From Dehalococcoidales bacterium (lineage in GTDB: Bacteria > Chloroflexota > Dehalococcoidia > Dehalococcoidales > RBG-16-60-22), in contig JAFGHK010000029.1 of assembly GCA_016930185.1 (NCBI GenBank), positions 1 through 33,721 on the forward strand: a DNA stretch of 33,721 nucleotides, read 5' to 3'. Position 1 is the stretch's first letter; each line of letters starts with the position of its first letter. The notes under the pieces were generated by a model that saw nothing but the letters and a program-made list of their open reading frames with translations, was not told the DNA's origin and made no database searches. Positions 24,695-33,721 of this stretch are shown here, piece after piece. Both the position numbers and the translations under genes were made by a program.

Positions 24695-25012
24695 TTACTG
24701 AACTAAAAAGACAGCCAGCTCCTTGACATTCCAGATAACGACGAGCGCCAGCAGTAGAATTGAAGGAAGTAATAATTTGCCTGGTGAAATCCAGGCAATT
24801 ATTATTGGTATAAAAAACTTAACTAACACGAATAAGGCTGGTATTTGAATCAGGTATATAACCAGCGGATTTATCTCGGATAGCCCCAGGTTTATCGCCA
24901 CCAGCGTAAGAACCAGGTCAAGGACTCCCAGGAGAATGAATAAGACTTTCTCCCCGGTACATTTCTTAAAAGTTGCGGTGGAGTCCCAAAGACCTGCTAA
25001 TATCCTGCTCAT
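24695..25012 (-). CDS. Small membrane protein (DUF5658-like)
   Basis: 105 aa; VLFILLGVLDLVLTLVAINLGLSEINPLVIYL and further TM helices. Confidence 0.7.
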   Translation of the reverse strand: MSRILAGLWDSTATFKKCTGEKVLFILLGVLDLVLTLVAINLGLSEINPLVIYLIQIPALFVLVKFFIPIIIAWISPGKLLLPSILLLALVVIWNVKELAVFLVQ

Positions 25013-25045
25013 AGGGCTTTATCACCTCTACCCTTGTAAGAGAGT

Positions 25046-25381
25046 TTAAGCCTCCCAGCTTTGTATCGGCTCGCAGCTGACCGCCCACTTGATATCAATC
25101 ATCTCGTCTTTCCAGGTTTCCTGCATCTCTCCGATGGCTGCTTTAAATTCGGGACTGACGGAAAGTCCGTCTAAATCTTCCCTCGTATCGAATTCATAAA
25201 TCGCTATATATCTGGGTTTTTTCGTTTTTTCATCCAGTATCTTGTAGCGGGTCACTTTCTTAATTCCCTCGTACTTCATCAGCAGCGGAATGTGCACTTC
25301 GTTATACCACTGATTAAACCTCGCATCGTTTTTTGTGGTGCATTCCGTAGCCACTATGTTTAAAACTCTGGATTTAGACAT
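25046..25381 (-). CDS. Dimeric alpha-beta barrel/EthD-like protein
   Basis: 111 aa; VLNIVATECTTKNDARFNQWYNEVHIPLLMKYEGIKKVTRYKI...PRYIAIYEFD, characteristic WYNEVHIP motif. Confidence 0.75.
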   Translation of the reverse strand: MSKSRVLNIVATECTTKNDARFNQWYNEVHIPLLMKYEGIKKVTRYKILDEKTKKPRYIAIYEFDTREDLDGLSVSPEFKAAIGEMQETWKDEMIDIKWAVSCEPIQSWEA

Positions 25382-25541
25382 GGTCGCTCCTTTCCAGACA
25401 TATTAATCATTTTCCCCGCTCCCAATATAATGATAAGTTCTAATATCTTTCATTGTCAAATAAGCCGGGGTGAATTTGACTTTATTCCTCGGGGTAAATA
25501 GACTGGTGATACTGATACGAAAGGACTTAAAGGAGGACGAC

Positions 25542-26618
25542 TTGAAAGCCGCAGTCTGTTATGAAGTAGGTAAGCCGCTGGTTGTTGAAGAAATAGATCT
25601 GGACCCACCTGAAGCAGGCGAGGTAAAAGTCAGGATAGCAGCCACCGCCGTCTGCCATAGCGATATCCATATATTAAGGGGCGACCTCCCCGAAAAACTG
25701 CCGACTGTCGGTGGACATGAATCGGCCGGCTGGGTGGAGGATATAGGCAGGGGAGTGACTGGTTTCAAGAAGGGAGACCCCGTTGTTGTCTCGCTGCTGG
25801 TTTCCTGCGGCAAGTGTAAGTACTGTCAGACGGGCCGCAGCCACCAGTGCAACGCTGCCTGGCCGATGGACACCGGGACGCGTATACATAATAAAAAAGG
25901 GCAAGACCTTTCCATGCTGTTTAAGACTGGCAGCTTCGCCGAATATACCGTCGTCAACCAGTCCCAGTTGGTGAAAATACCCGCTGACATGCCGATGGAC
26001 AGGGCCTGCATGCTGGCTTGCGGTGTTATTACCGGGTTTGGAGCGGTCGTCAATCGCGCCAGAGTGCCCGTGATGAGCAGCTGCGTTATCATCGGTAACG
26101 GTGGCGTCGGCCTTAACGCGGTGCAGGGAGCCGCCATATCCGGGGCGAATCCGGTTATTGCCGTTGATATATCCGATAAAAAACTGGAGGCTGCCAAAAC
26201 TTTCGGAGCTACGCATACGGTCAACGCCTCAAAGGTTGATGCGGTTAAGGAGGTTCAGAAGATAACCGGAGGCGGGGCCGAATACGTCTTTATTACCGTC
26301 GGCAGCACCGACGCCATATCCCAGGGACTTGCAATGTCCGGGGTGCAGGGCATGACCGTAGTCGTCGGCCTCCCTAAAATCACCGATTCCCTGGATATAT
26401 CTCCTTTAATGTTTATCAAGGATGAAAGAACGCTTACCGGCAGCTACATGGGCAGTACCCAGCTGCATACGGAGATACCAAAGCTCGTGGACCTTTATAA
26501 GGCCGGCATTCTCAAGCTGGATGAATTAATCACCGCCCGTTATCCCCTGGAGCAAATCAATGAAGCCATCGAGTCGGTGGAAAATGGCGAAGCCCTGCGC
26601 AACATAATTGTCTTTTGA
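25542..26618 (+). CDS. Zn-dependent alcohol dehydrogenase (MDR family)
   Basis: Likely TTG start at 25542 (SD AGGAGGACGA; MKAAVCYEVGKPL). AVCHSDIHIL, GHESAGWVEDIGRGV, CGKCKYCQTGRSHQC structural-Zn lobe, Rossmann IGNGGVGLNAVQGA. Confidence 0.92.
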   Translation: MKAAVCYEVGKPLVVEEIDLDPPEAGEVKVRIAATAVCHSDIHILRGDLPEKLPTVGGHESAGWVEDIGRGVTGFKKGDPVVVSLLVSCGKCKYCQTGRSHQCNAAWPMDTGTRIHNKKGQDLSMLFKTGSFAEYTVVNQSQLVKIPADMPMDRACMLACGVITGFGAVVNRARVPVMSSCVIIGNGGVGLNAVQGAAISGANPVIAVDISDKKLEAAKTFGATHTVNASKVDAVKEVQKITGGGAEYVFITVGSTDAISQGLAMSGVQGMTVVVGLPKITDSLDISPLMFIKDERTLTGSYMGSTQLHTEIPKLVDLYKAGILKLDELITARYPLEQINEAIESVENGEALRNIIVF

Positions 26619-26640
26619 AATATAGTGAAACAAAAGGGTA

Positions 26641-26667
26641 GGGGCGAACCTGACTCGCCCCTTTTTT
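26641..26667 (+). terminator. Rho-independent terminator after ADH
   Basis: GGGGCGA-ACCTGAC-TCGCCCC followed by TTTTTT. Confidence 0.9.
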
Positions 26668-26699
26668 ATTAATCGTAATCAACTATTAGATAACGACAG

Positions 26700-28838
26700 T
26701 TATTCTTCTTTTTCGTCTTCCGCCTTATATACTTTACATAATAGTGCAGTTAGGTCCGGTGAGCCGTACATGGGGTCGCAGTGATTGTTGTCCGTCAGCA
26801 CATTGGGGTTGGACTTTAAAAGTCCGTGTAGCGGCCCTGGCGATTCTGGATAGAAGCAGTTGGCTGTCGCCATGACAACCCCAGGTAAAATACCCGGGAA
26901 AAGTCGCGCTTTCTGCTTGATTTTACCGCGCGGACTTTCAATCCACGCCCAGTCACCGTCCTCGATGCCGAACTCACTGGCAGTATCGGGGTGTATCTGC
27001 ATCACCGGGTCTTTCTGGAAGCTGCGCAGCCACGGTATGTTCCGATACTGCGAAAGGAAGTAGAAAGGCTGGCGGTAGCCCGTAGTAAGGACCAGCGGGT
27101 ATTCCTTGGCCAGTTCCGGGGTTGATAAGGGGCTCTCTCCCGGCTCCTGGAAGTAGGGCAGCGGGTCGTAGCCAAGGTTCTCCAGCACCGTCGAGTACAG
27201 CTCCATCTTGCCGGTCGGCGTGGGGAACCCCCCGCCCTTCCGCCAGTAATCGGTCTTGTATTTGTAATATATCTGGTCTTTGCCCATCCGTGCGTGGACG
27301 ACTTTCTTGCTGAAGTCTTTCCAGGTCATGTTGCCTTTTTTAAGCTGGTAGTCCAGCATCTTTTCTACGTTCTCGAACCAGTATTCAGGCGCTACCCTTT
27401 TGCCCACCTCGTTGAATATCTTGCTGTCCTGCCAGGCTTCTCCTGGTGGGTCCACCACTCTATTGTGGGCTTCTATCATGAATCGCGGATGCATATCGAA
27501 AATATCGTCGATTTCCAGCCAGTGTGCTGCCGGCAGGACGATATCGGCGATTTCCGCCATCGGTCCCATGAACTGGTCGGCGTGGACAAGGAATTCCACA
27601 TTCTTCAATGCCTGCATTACCTCTTTGGTATTGGCTAGATGTAATATCTGCTGGCCGCCTACGCTGAACCATACCTTGATAACCGAGTTGCCGTTTAACA
27701 GTTGCTTGATGACTGTATCCGAGTGCGCGGTGCGGGCGGCGCCCATTTTGTATTGCTCGCTCCCCACGATGCCCCTGCGCATCTCGTCGGTAATCGGTAT
27801 TTCTGTGAAGAAGTCCTCACGCTGGCCGGTATCAGGCGGCACCCAGGAAATCATGCTGCCCGGTCGCTCGATGTTGCCGGTCACGCCGAGCAGGCAGATA
27901 ATCGACCTTATTGTCTGGCCGCAGTTAGCCTGCCGCTCCAGCGAGCTGCCTATCTGTATGCAGCCCGGCGTGTCGATGGCGAACATTCTGGCGGCCTTGA
28001 CGATGTCCTCGGCCTTCAGCCACGTTATTTTCGCGGCGCGTTCCGGCGTGTATTCCTTCACTCTTTCAGCGAGCTTGTCGAAGCCGTAAGTCCATTTCTC
28101 GACGAACTCTTTATCTATCAGTCCATCGTTGATGATGACGTTAATCATCGCCAGTGCCAGGGCGGCGTCCGTTCCCGGCCTGATCTGCAGCCAGAGCGTC
28201 GCTCTTGAAGAAAGCGCCGTTTCCCGCGGGTCAACGACGATGAGGTTCTTGACGTGTTTCAGGCTGTTTAAAAACCATACCGCCATTTCGCCGTCGGCGC
28301 TGCTTATTTCCAGTTGCTTTGCCCAGGATATCTGCGTCTTGGGGAACTCCCCGCCCCACCCGTGGTAGTCGCAGTAAAGCCTGCCGTAGCCGGTGACCAG
28401 CCCGTAAAGGCCCAGTCTCGGACTGTGGCAGATGTACCCGGGCGTGATGATATTGGCTGTGCCGATGGAGCGGGCAAAGCGGTGGGTGTATTCGTTATAG
28501 CCCCTCCCCGTTCCCTGTGATACGGCGATTGAGCTGGGCCCGTGTTTAGCGATGGACTCCTTCATCTTCTGCTCGATTGTGTCCAGAGCCTCGTCCCAGC
28601 TGATGCGCTTCCATTTACCTTCGCCCTTTTCACCCGTCCTCTTGAGGGGGTAAAGCAGCCTGTCCGGGTGGTTGACGTGCTGGATGCTGGATAGCCCCTT
28701 GGAGCACATCGTGCCCAGGGTCGGTGCTTCCGGGTTGCCCTCTATATGGATGATTTTCCCGTCCTCAACGGTTGCCAGTACGCCGCAGCCTCCGTGACAG
28801 CTCTTGCAGGTTGTCTTGATTACTTTTCTTTCTCCCAT
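26700..28838 (-). CDS. Mo/W-bisPGD oxidoreductase catalytic subunit (CISM/DMSO reductase superfamily)
   Basis: 712 aa; N-terminal [4Fe-4S] motif CKSCHGGCGVLATVEDGKIIHIEGNPEAPTLGTMCSKG; candidate Mo-ligand Cys in GYICHSPRLG; molybdopterin-binding and C-terminal dinucleotide-binding domains; no Tat RR motif seen. Confidence 0.92.
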   Translation of the reverse strand: MGERKVIKTTCKSCHGGCGVLATVEDGKIIHIEGNPEAPTLGTMCSKGLSSIQHVNHPDRLLYPLKRTGEKGEGKWKRISWDEALDTIEQKMKESIAKHGPSSIAVSQGTGRGYNEYTHRFARSIGTANIITPGYICHSPRLGLYGLVTGYGRLYCDYHGWGGEFPKTQISWAKQLEISSADGEMAVWFLNSLKHVKNLIVVDPRETALSSRATLWLQIRPGTDAALALAMINVIINDGLIDKEFVEKWTYGFDKLAERVKEYTPERAAKITWLKAEDIVKAARMFAIDTPGCIQIGSSLERQANCGQTIRSIICLLGVTGNIERPGSMISWVPPDTGQREDFFTEIPITDEMRRGIVGSEQYKMGAARTAHSDTVIKQLLNGNSVIKVWFSVGGQQILHLANTKEVMQALKNVEFLVHADQFMGPMAEIADIVLPAAHWLEIDDIFDMHPRFMIEAHNRVVDPPGEAWQDSKIFNEVGKRVAPEYWFENVEKMLDYQLKKGNMTWKDFSKKVVHARMGKDQIYYKYKTDYWRKGGGFPTPTGKMELYSTVLENLGYDPLPYFQEPGESPLSTPELAKEYPLVLTTGYRQPFYFLSQYRNIPWLRSFQKDPVMQIHPDTASEFGIEDGDWAWIESPRGKIKQKARLFPGILPGVVMATANCFYPESPGPLHGLLKSNPNVLTDNNHCDPMYGSPDLTALLCKVYKAEDEKEE

Positions 28839-28918
28839 GGTTCTCTATCTTTCCAAAAAATATTATACTTTATTGCTTAACTAATGTGGATAGTGCGTGT
28901 TCGTTGTTCGGCTGGCCG

Positions 28919-29794
28919 CTATTGGGGTTTGGCGACCAGCGGTTTATAGGCGCCGGCCTTAAGGACGACGTATCTCAATGCCAGACCGCCGATAATCTCG
29001 CAGACGACGCCAGTAACAAGGACAATCGAGGACATATCGTTCAATATCATTCCGGCCAGTGCGATTCCCAGCGGTATTATGATGCCCAGTAAAACGATGC
29101 CTATCCAGAATATAGGCGCGCTGTGACCGCGCAGCTGCTCCAGGACCGACTGCTTGCTGGTGCCTTCTTTAACTGATGCCTGCCAGAGGTAGATGCCGAT
29201 TAACAGCACGTTGGCTAACAGCAGCCACCGACTCCCCGTTTCGGCGGCGGCCAGGTTGATATCGCCCCCGTTGAGCGCGATAATCACCGATAGCCCGAAT
29301 CCGCCCAGCAGTCCGCAAAAAATAAACAGTATTGGCAAAAGGGTTGAGTTCCAGAACGGCACCCCTTTGATGTTTTTCAAAATTATGCCGGTGTAAAGCG
29401 CCACGGCAAAGGCCATGATTCCGGCCAGCGTCTTGAAAGCGATTTCGGCGGCGCTACCGGGTAGCCAGTGGGTCAGCATCATCTGTATTGCCCCGAAGAT
29501 AACGAAAAGCATCACGAAGATAAAACCCCTCGCCAGCCATGAAGTCTGCGGCCTGGTAATAATCCTCCAGAACCGCAGCGGCTTACCTAGGTAAACAAGG
29601 TGTGTTCCCCCCTTGATGACGGCGATTATCAGCCAGCTTACCAGCATGCCCCACAGGCTGTTGAAATAAAGCGATACTAAATATAAACCCCCGCCCAGGC
29701 CCCCGGCGTAGAAAGCTATCCAGAGGAATATCCCCCGGCGGTCTATCCACTCCGTCTGGCGGGTGTAGTTAATCATCCATTGATGTGCTTCCAC
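28919..29794 (-). CDS. NrfD/PsrC-type membrane quinol-interacting subunit
   Basis: 291 aa, about 8 TM helices; NYTRQTEWIDRRGIFLWIAFYAGGLGGGLYLVSLYF typical of the NrfD family; between FeS and Mo subunits. Confidence 0.9.
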   Translation of the reverse strand: MEAHQWMINYTRQTEWIDRRGIFLWIAFYAGGLGGGLYLVSLYFNSLWGMLVSWLIIAVIKGGTHLVYLGKPLRFWRIITRPQTSWLARGFIFVMLFVIFGAIQMMLTHWLPGSAAEIAFKTLAGIMAFAVALYTGIILKNIKGVPFWNSTLLPILFIFCGLLGGFGLSVIIALNGGDINLAAAETGSRWLLLANVLLIGIYLWQASVKEGTSKQSVLEQLRGHSAPIFWIGIVLLGIIIPLGIALAGMILNDMSSIVLVTGVVCEIIGGLALRYVVLKAGAYKPLVAKPQ

Positions 29795-29795
29795 T

Positions 29796-30521
29796 TTACT
29801 CGCCCACTCCTATCGCTTCGGGTTCTTTTTCCGGTTTGTCATCGACCTTTGGTTCGTCCGACTGTCCTATTTTCCCGTCTATAAAGAAAACGGAGGGGTC
29901 AGTATTGTATTCAGGATGCAGCTGGAAACCCTTCTTTTCGCGTATCAAACGGGATACCTCGCTGTCGGGGTCGTCGAGGTCTCCGAATGTCAGTGCTCTG
30001 GCCGGGCAGGTGTTCACGCAGGCGGGCGTGGCCTCGCGGTCGACACCCGGTTTAAGTCCTTTGGCCAGACCGGCGTCGATTCTCTCGGCGCAGAAATTGC
30101 ATTTTTCGGTCGTCCCTATCTGGTGCTTATAGAGCTTCTTACCCGCTTTTTCAAAGTCGGTAACTACTCTGCCCGGGAAAAAGCCCTGGTCTTTGTCTTT
30201 GGAGAGAAAAGTGCGGTTCTGGTAGGGGCAGGCTACAATGCAGTAGCGGCAGCCGACACATTTGTCCTGGTCCACCGTTACTATGCCGTCTTCGCGGCGC
30301 GTTGTGGCCCCGGTCGGGCATACCTCAACGCAGGGCGCGTCCTTACACTGGTTGCAGCGTACGGAATACGTCGATACGGTAGGGCTGTCGCCTCCCGTCT
30401 CCATTGCCACCAGCCTGGGCCAGTTTATGCCCATCGGCAGGAAATGCTCGATTCTGCAGGCTGCAATACAGGCATAGCAGCGCACGCATTTAGATAAGTC
30501 AACTACCATTCCCCATCTCAT
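29796..30521 (-). CDS. 4Fe-4S ferredoxin-type electron transfer subunit (NrfC/PsrB/DmsB-like)
   Basis: 241 aa; CVRCYACIAACRIEH, CNQCKDAPCVEVCPTGA, CVGCRYCIVACPYQ, CNFCAERID...CVNTCPARAL: four cubane-binding clusters. Confidence 0.93.
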   Translation of the reverse strand: MRWGMVVDLSKCVRCYACIAACRIEHFLPMGINWPRLVAMETGGDSPTVSTYSVRCNQCKDAPCVEVCPTGATTRREDGIVTVDQDKCVGCRYCIVACPYQNRTFLSKDKDQGFFPGRVVTDFEKAGKKLYKHQIGTTEKCNFCAERIDAGLAKGLKPGVDREATPACVNTCPARALTFGDLDDPDSEVSRLIREKKGFQLHPEYNTDPSVFFIDGKIGQSDEPKVDDKPEKEPEAIGVGE

Positions 30522-30691
30522 CGTAGTTTACCTCCTTGTTTATAATATCATAATGCATAGTAGTTGTCAATAGTTAATAATCAAAACGTAGAAATATTAT
30601 CAAATATATGTGCAAAGCTGGTATTAATATCATAATATAATGCTCAAAACGTAATTTGGTTGTACGATTTTTCCATTGCACAAACGAATGG

Positions 30692-30697
30692 TATAAT
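30692..30697 (+). promoter_or_regulatory. Possible -10 element for carboxylesterase
   Basis: TATAAT hexamer 42 nt upstream of the ATG at 30740; no convincing -35 at 16-18 nt. Confidence 0.35.
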
Positions 30698-30739
30698 AGA
30701 CCGACAACTTTTTAGTTAAAACAGTATACGGAGGTATTG

Positions 30740-32287
30740 ATGAGCGCTGAAAAACAGGCTATTGTAACGACTAAGAACGGTAAACTTGAGGGCTATACTC
30801 AAGACGGTCTCTATGTTTTCAAGGGGGTTCCATACGCCGCCCCGCCCGTGGGTAGCTTACGCTGGCTGCCGCCCCAACCCCCCGAATCTTGGAGCGGCGT
30901 TCGGCCTGCCAAGGAATTCGATGCCATTGCCCCACAGAACGCCATGCCATTTAAAGCTCCCGGAATGTTCGCTTTTGATGAGCAGCTTCAGGATGAAAGC
31001 TGCCTTTTCCTGAATATCTGGACGCCCGGCCTTGACGGTGCCCGTCGTCCTGTCATGTTCTGGATTCACGGCGGTGCCTTTATCATCGGCTCGGGCACCG
31101 AGCCTTTCCTTGAAAACGGCGAGCTGGTCAGGCGCGGCGATATCGTCCTGGTCAGTATCAACTACCGCATGGGCGCGTACGGATTTATGAACCTTAAAGA
31201 ACTAACCGGGGGTAAAATACCGGCCACCGGTAATGAAGGATTGCTCGACCAGGTTGCGGCGTTGGATTGGGTGCATGATAACATCGCCGCCTTCGGGGGC
31301 GACCCGGATAATATCACTGTATTTGGTTTTTCTGCCGGCGGTATGAGCATCGGCTGTCTCTTGGGCATGCCTGCGGCCCGCGGCAAGTTCCACAAGACCA
31401 TTAACCGCAGCGGCGCGGCTAATACTGTCGATACGCTGGATAGCGCCGTTAAGATATCGAGGGGTTATTTAAAAATACTAAATGTGAAAGAAAATGATAT
31501 CGATTCTTTGCGTAAACTGACCACACAGCAGCTTATGGATGCACAGCAGGAGCTGGGCAACAGGCTGCGGGAGACGGAATACCGTATTACCCCGTTCCAG
31601 CCCGTTGTCGACGGAGAGGTTATCCCGGAATGGCCTCTCGAAGCTATCAGGAAGGGCTCGGCTAAAAACGTTTCCGTTATGGCCGGTAATATGCTCGATG
31701 AGATGAAGGCGATGACGATGATGGACCCCGCCACGAGTAATATGAGTGAAGAGGATTTGCTCAAGAGGCTAAACGACCTGCTACCGCTGGAGTCAGTGCC
31801 AGACATAGTAAAGCTTTACCGTGGAATTTTGGAGAAACGCGGCGAAAAACTGTCTCCGGCTAATATCATGGGCACCTTAAATGTCGCCCTTATGTTCCGT
31901 ATTCCGACCATCCGACTTATCGAGGCCCAGCGAGACGTCGGTGCGCCGGCTTATAATTACCTGTTTACCTATAAATCGCCGGCGATGGGCGGCGTCCTGG
32001 GCGCGATGCACGGGGTTGATAATCCCTTCCTCTTCGGGCAGCTCGACCCCAATTTAACCGGTAACGGACCGGAAGCCCGGAGTCTTGCCGTAAGAGTGCA
32101 GGATGCCTGTGTTGCCTTTGCCCGCACCGGCGACCCGTCATGTAAAAGTGCCGGGAAATGGCCGGTCTATGGCAAAGACCGCATGACGATGATTTTCGAT
32201 GTCAATACCCGCGTCGAGGCTGACCCGTATCAAGAGGAACGCTTGGCCTGGGAGACTAATAGACTGACACACACCCGGCCGCTGTAA
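30740..32287 (+). CDS. Type-B carboxylesterase/lipase family protein
   Basis: GGAGG SD then ATG at 30740 (MSAEKQAIV); GVPYAAPPVGSLRWLPPQPPESW, ESCLFLNIWTP, WIHGGAFIIGSG oxyanion hole, nucleophile elbow FGFSAGGMS. Confidence 0.92.
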   Translation: MSAEKQAIVTTKNGKLEGYTQDGLYVFKGVPYAAPPVGSLRWLPPQPPESWSGVRPAKEFDAIAPQNAMPFKAPGMFAFDEQLQDESCLFLNIWTPGLDGARRPVMFWIHGGAFIIGSGTEPFLENGELVRRGDIVLVSINYRMGAYGFMNLKELTGGKIPATGNEGLLDQVAALDWVHDNIAAFGGDPDNITVFGFSAGGMSIGCLLGMPAARGKFHKTINRSGAANTVDTLDSAVKISRGYLKILNVKENDIDSLRKLTTQQLMDAQQELGNRLRETEYRITPFQPVVDGEVIPEWPLEAIRKGSAKNVSVMAGNMLDEMKAMTMMDPATSNMSEEDLLKRLNDLLPLESVPDIVKLYRGILEKRGEKLSPANIMGTLNVALMFRIPTIRLIEAQRDVGAPAYNYLFTYKSPAMGGVLGAMHGVDNPFLFGQLDPNLTGNGPEARSLAVRVQDACVAFARTGDPSCKSAGKWPVYGKDRMTMIFDVNTRVEADPYQEERLAWETNRLTHTRPL

Positions 32288-32295
32288 ATTATACT

Positions 32296-33721
32296 TTAGA
32301 CCGAGGCCAGTATTACATCGAGAACTGCGGTTTGCCCGCCGCGTACGATATCCATGCATTCCTTTAACGCCCCGGGGACTTCGGCGGGGTTGTCCACCAT
32401 GCGTCCGTAGGCGTTATTGGCGCGGGCAATCATCGTGTAGTCCGGCGGACTGGCGATATCGGCGCCCATGTTGTCCACGTTGTAGCTTTCTTTGAATAAC
32501 CCCTTGATTGCCCCGTAGCCTTGGTTATCGTAGATGATGGCTAGGAAAGGCGCTTTATAAAAGTTTGCCGACCATAAGGTGGCTTCCGGGCAGCCGTAGA
32601 TGAAAGCGCCGTCTCCCATCAGGCTGATAACTGTCTTATCTGGCGAAGCTAGCTTGGCCCCCAGCGCCGCCCCGGGCGCCCAGCCGATACACCCCCCCGG
32701 ACATGATAGCAGTGTGCCGGGCTTGCTTCGGTGTATCAGGTGTGCCACCGTCGTTACCGGTGAAATCGTCTGGTTCACTATAATCGTATCATCGTCGATT
32801 ACCTTATCGATGCAGTAGCTAAGCCAGTGGGAGGTAATTGGTTTTTGGGAGGCATGGCTTTCTGCAAGCTTTCTCCACTCACCATTGAGTTTATTATGTT
32901 CGGCGGCCAGCGTTTCGTAGCGTTTCTTTAACTGTTCGCGCCTTTCGCCGGTCAGTTTGTTCTTTATTATCTCCGTCAGGGCAGGTATCGCCTGGGAGGA
33001 GTCGGCTTTGATTAGCATATCCGGTTTTTTGTCCCAGAGCGGCACGCCCTTTTTCACGGTATCTATATCTATATGTATGATTTTTGCGCCGGGGTCGGGT
33101 GAGACCGTCGGTGCCGCGTAATGCATGTCGTAATCGATAGCCAGGATGACGTCGGCTTGAGTCAGCAGGGGATTGCCGAAACCTACTGCTGAAGAAAGGT
33201 AGGCAGCCATCGGGTGCGTGTTGGGGAAGTTCACCCTCGTATCGGATGTCATTACCCGGGCCGCCAGCGTTTCCGCCAGCTTTACCAGCGACGCCACGGT
33301 ATCGAGGTTTCTTCCGGAATATCCGGTCACTACCAGCGGGCTTTCCGCGTTAATTAGAATTTCGGCGGCTCTGGCAAGAGCATTTTCATCTGCTTTCGGC
33401 GGTGCTTCCTTGGTGGCTTGATAGGTTTTTGGCGCGGACGTCTTTCCCTTGTCCCAGAGGACTCCCCTTGGCAGCGTTAAATACACCGGACCGCACGGCT
33501 CGGTCGTGGCGATGCGGAAAGCCTGACTGAATACCTCCCCGATATCCTCCCCGTGTTCAAGCTGGTGGTCCCACTTGACGAAGTTCCGCACCATCATGCC
33601 CTGGTCGAAAGGCTCGTCACGCCAGTCGCGGCGTTCCAGCGGCTCCTGGACTTCCGTGAAAAATACCAGCGGCACTTTGCCCCATTGCACGTTATGCAGT
33701 GAGCCGCCTAGCTGCAGCACC
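32296..33721 (-). CDS. Thiamine pyrophosphate-dependent enzyme (acetolactate synthase/decarboxylase-like), N-terminus outside window
   Basis: 474 aa in-frame to the window edge; central TPP_enzyme_M and C-terminal TPP motif GDGAFIYGCPEATLWSANFYKAPFLAIIYDNQGYG. The M at 33720 is unlikely to be the true start. Confidence 0.9.
   Translation of the reverse strand, partial: VLQLGGSLHNVQWGKVPLVFFTEVQEPLERRDWRDEPFDQGMMVRNFVKWDHQLEHGEDIGEVFSQAFRIATTEPCGPVYLTLPRGVLWDKGKTSAPKTYQATKEAPPKADENALARAAEILINAESPLVVTGYSGRNLDTVASLVKLAETLAARVMTSDTRVNFPNTHPMAAYLSSAVGFGNPLLTQADVILAIDYDMHYAAPTVSPDPGAKIIHIDIDTVKKGVPLWDKKPDMLIKADSSQAIPALTEIIKNKLTGERREQLKKRYETLAAEHNKLNGEWRKLAESHASQKPITSHWLSYCIDKVIDDDTIIVNQTISPVTTVAHLIHRSKPGTLLSCPGGCIGWAPGAALGAKLASPDKTVISLMGDGAFIYGCPEATLWSANFYKAPFLAIIYDNQGYGAIKGLFKESYNVDNMGADIASPPDYTMIARANNAYGRMVDNPAEVPGALKECMDIVRGGQTAVLDVILASV

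Noticed and set aside
27400-28208. Long plus-strand ORFs (27400..28089, 27702..28208)
   Set aside because: Antisense to the molybdopterin oxidoreductase; no recognisable domain or SD.
29916-30497. 193-aa plus-strand ORF
   Set aside because: Antisense to the 4Fe-4S subunit whose Cys motifs are unambiguous.
1-33721. Archaeal host assignment based on the archaellum
   Set aside because: Bacterial-type regulators, canonical SDs, T-tract terminators and neighbouring metabolic genes fit a bacterium better, though genome-level taxonomy is needed for certainty.

Overview
This 33.7 kb window looks like a bacterial chromosome segment. The evidence is HisKA/HATPase kinases, OmpR- and LuxR-type response regulators, Shine-Dalgarno sites, Rho-independent terminators and a tRNA-Lys with encoded CCA. 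The gene mix suggests Chloroflexota/Dehalococcoidia, but that assignment is inference. The centrepiece, about 12.8-23.1 kb on the minus strand, is a near-complete archaellum (archaeal flagellum) locus. In transcription order it is three archaellins with class III signal peptides, ArlG, two ArlF-like stator proteins, ArlJ, an unlisted 57-aa coiled-coil smORF, an ArlD/E-like protein, ArlH, ArlI and an acidic coiled-coil protein. It is followed co-directionally by a four-gene two-component module (HK, REC-REC, REC-GAF-HK, OmpR RR). A divergently transcribed LuxR-type regulator with a degenerate receiver lies upstream. The intergenic region between them holds a nested inverted repeat and phased GTGGCA repeats. 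I recall archaellum genes having been reported in Chloroflexota, so presence alone may not be new. The gene order, the two-component linkage, the smORF, the Cys-rich ArlI N-terminus and the extended ArlF paralog are the parts most worth checking. The flanks are metabolic: paired FAD oxidoreductases, a CoA-disulfide-reductase-like protein, cupin/NTF2-like proteins, Zn-ADH, a Mo/W-bisPGD oxidoreductase complex (FeS, NrfD and catalytic subunits without an evident Tat signal), a type-B carboxylesterase and a TPP enzyme. I saw no CRISPR array, transposase, rRNA or obvious prophage.
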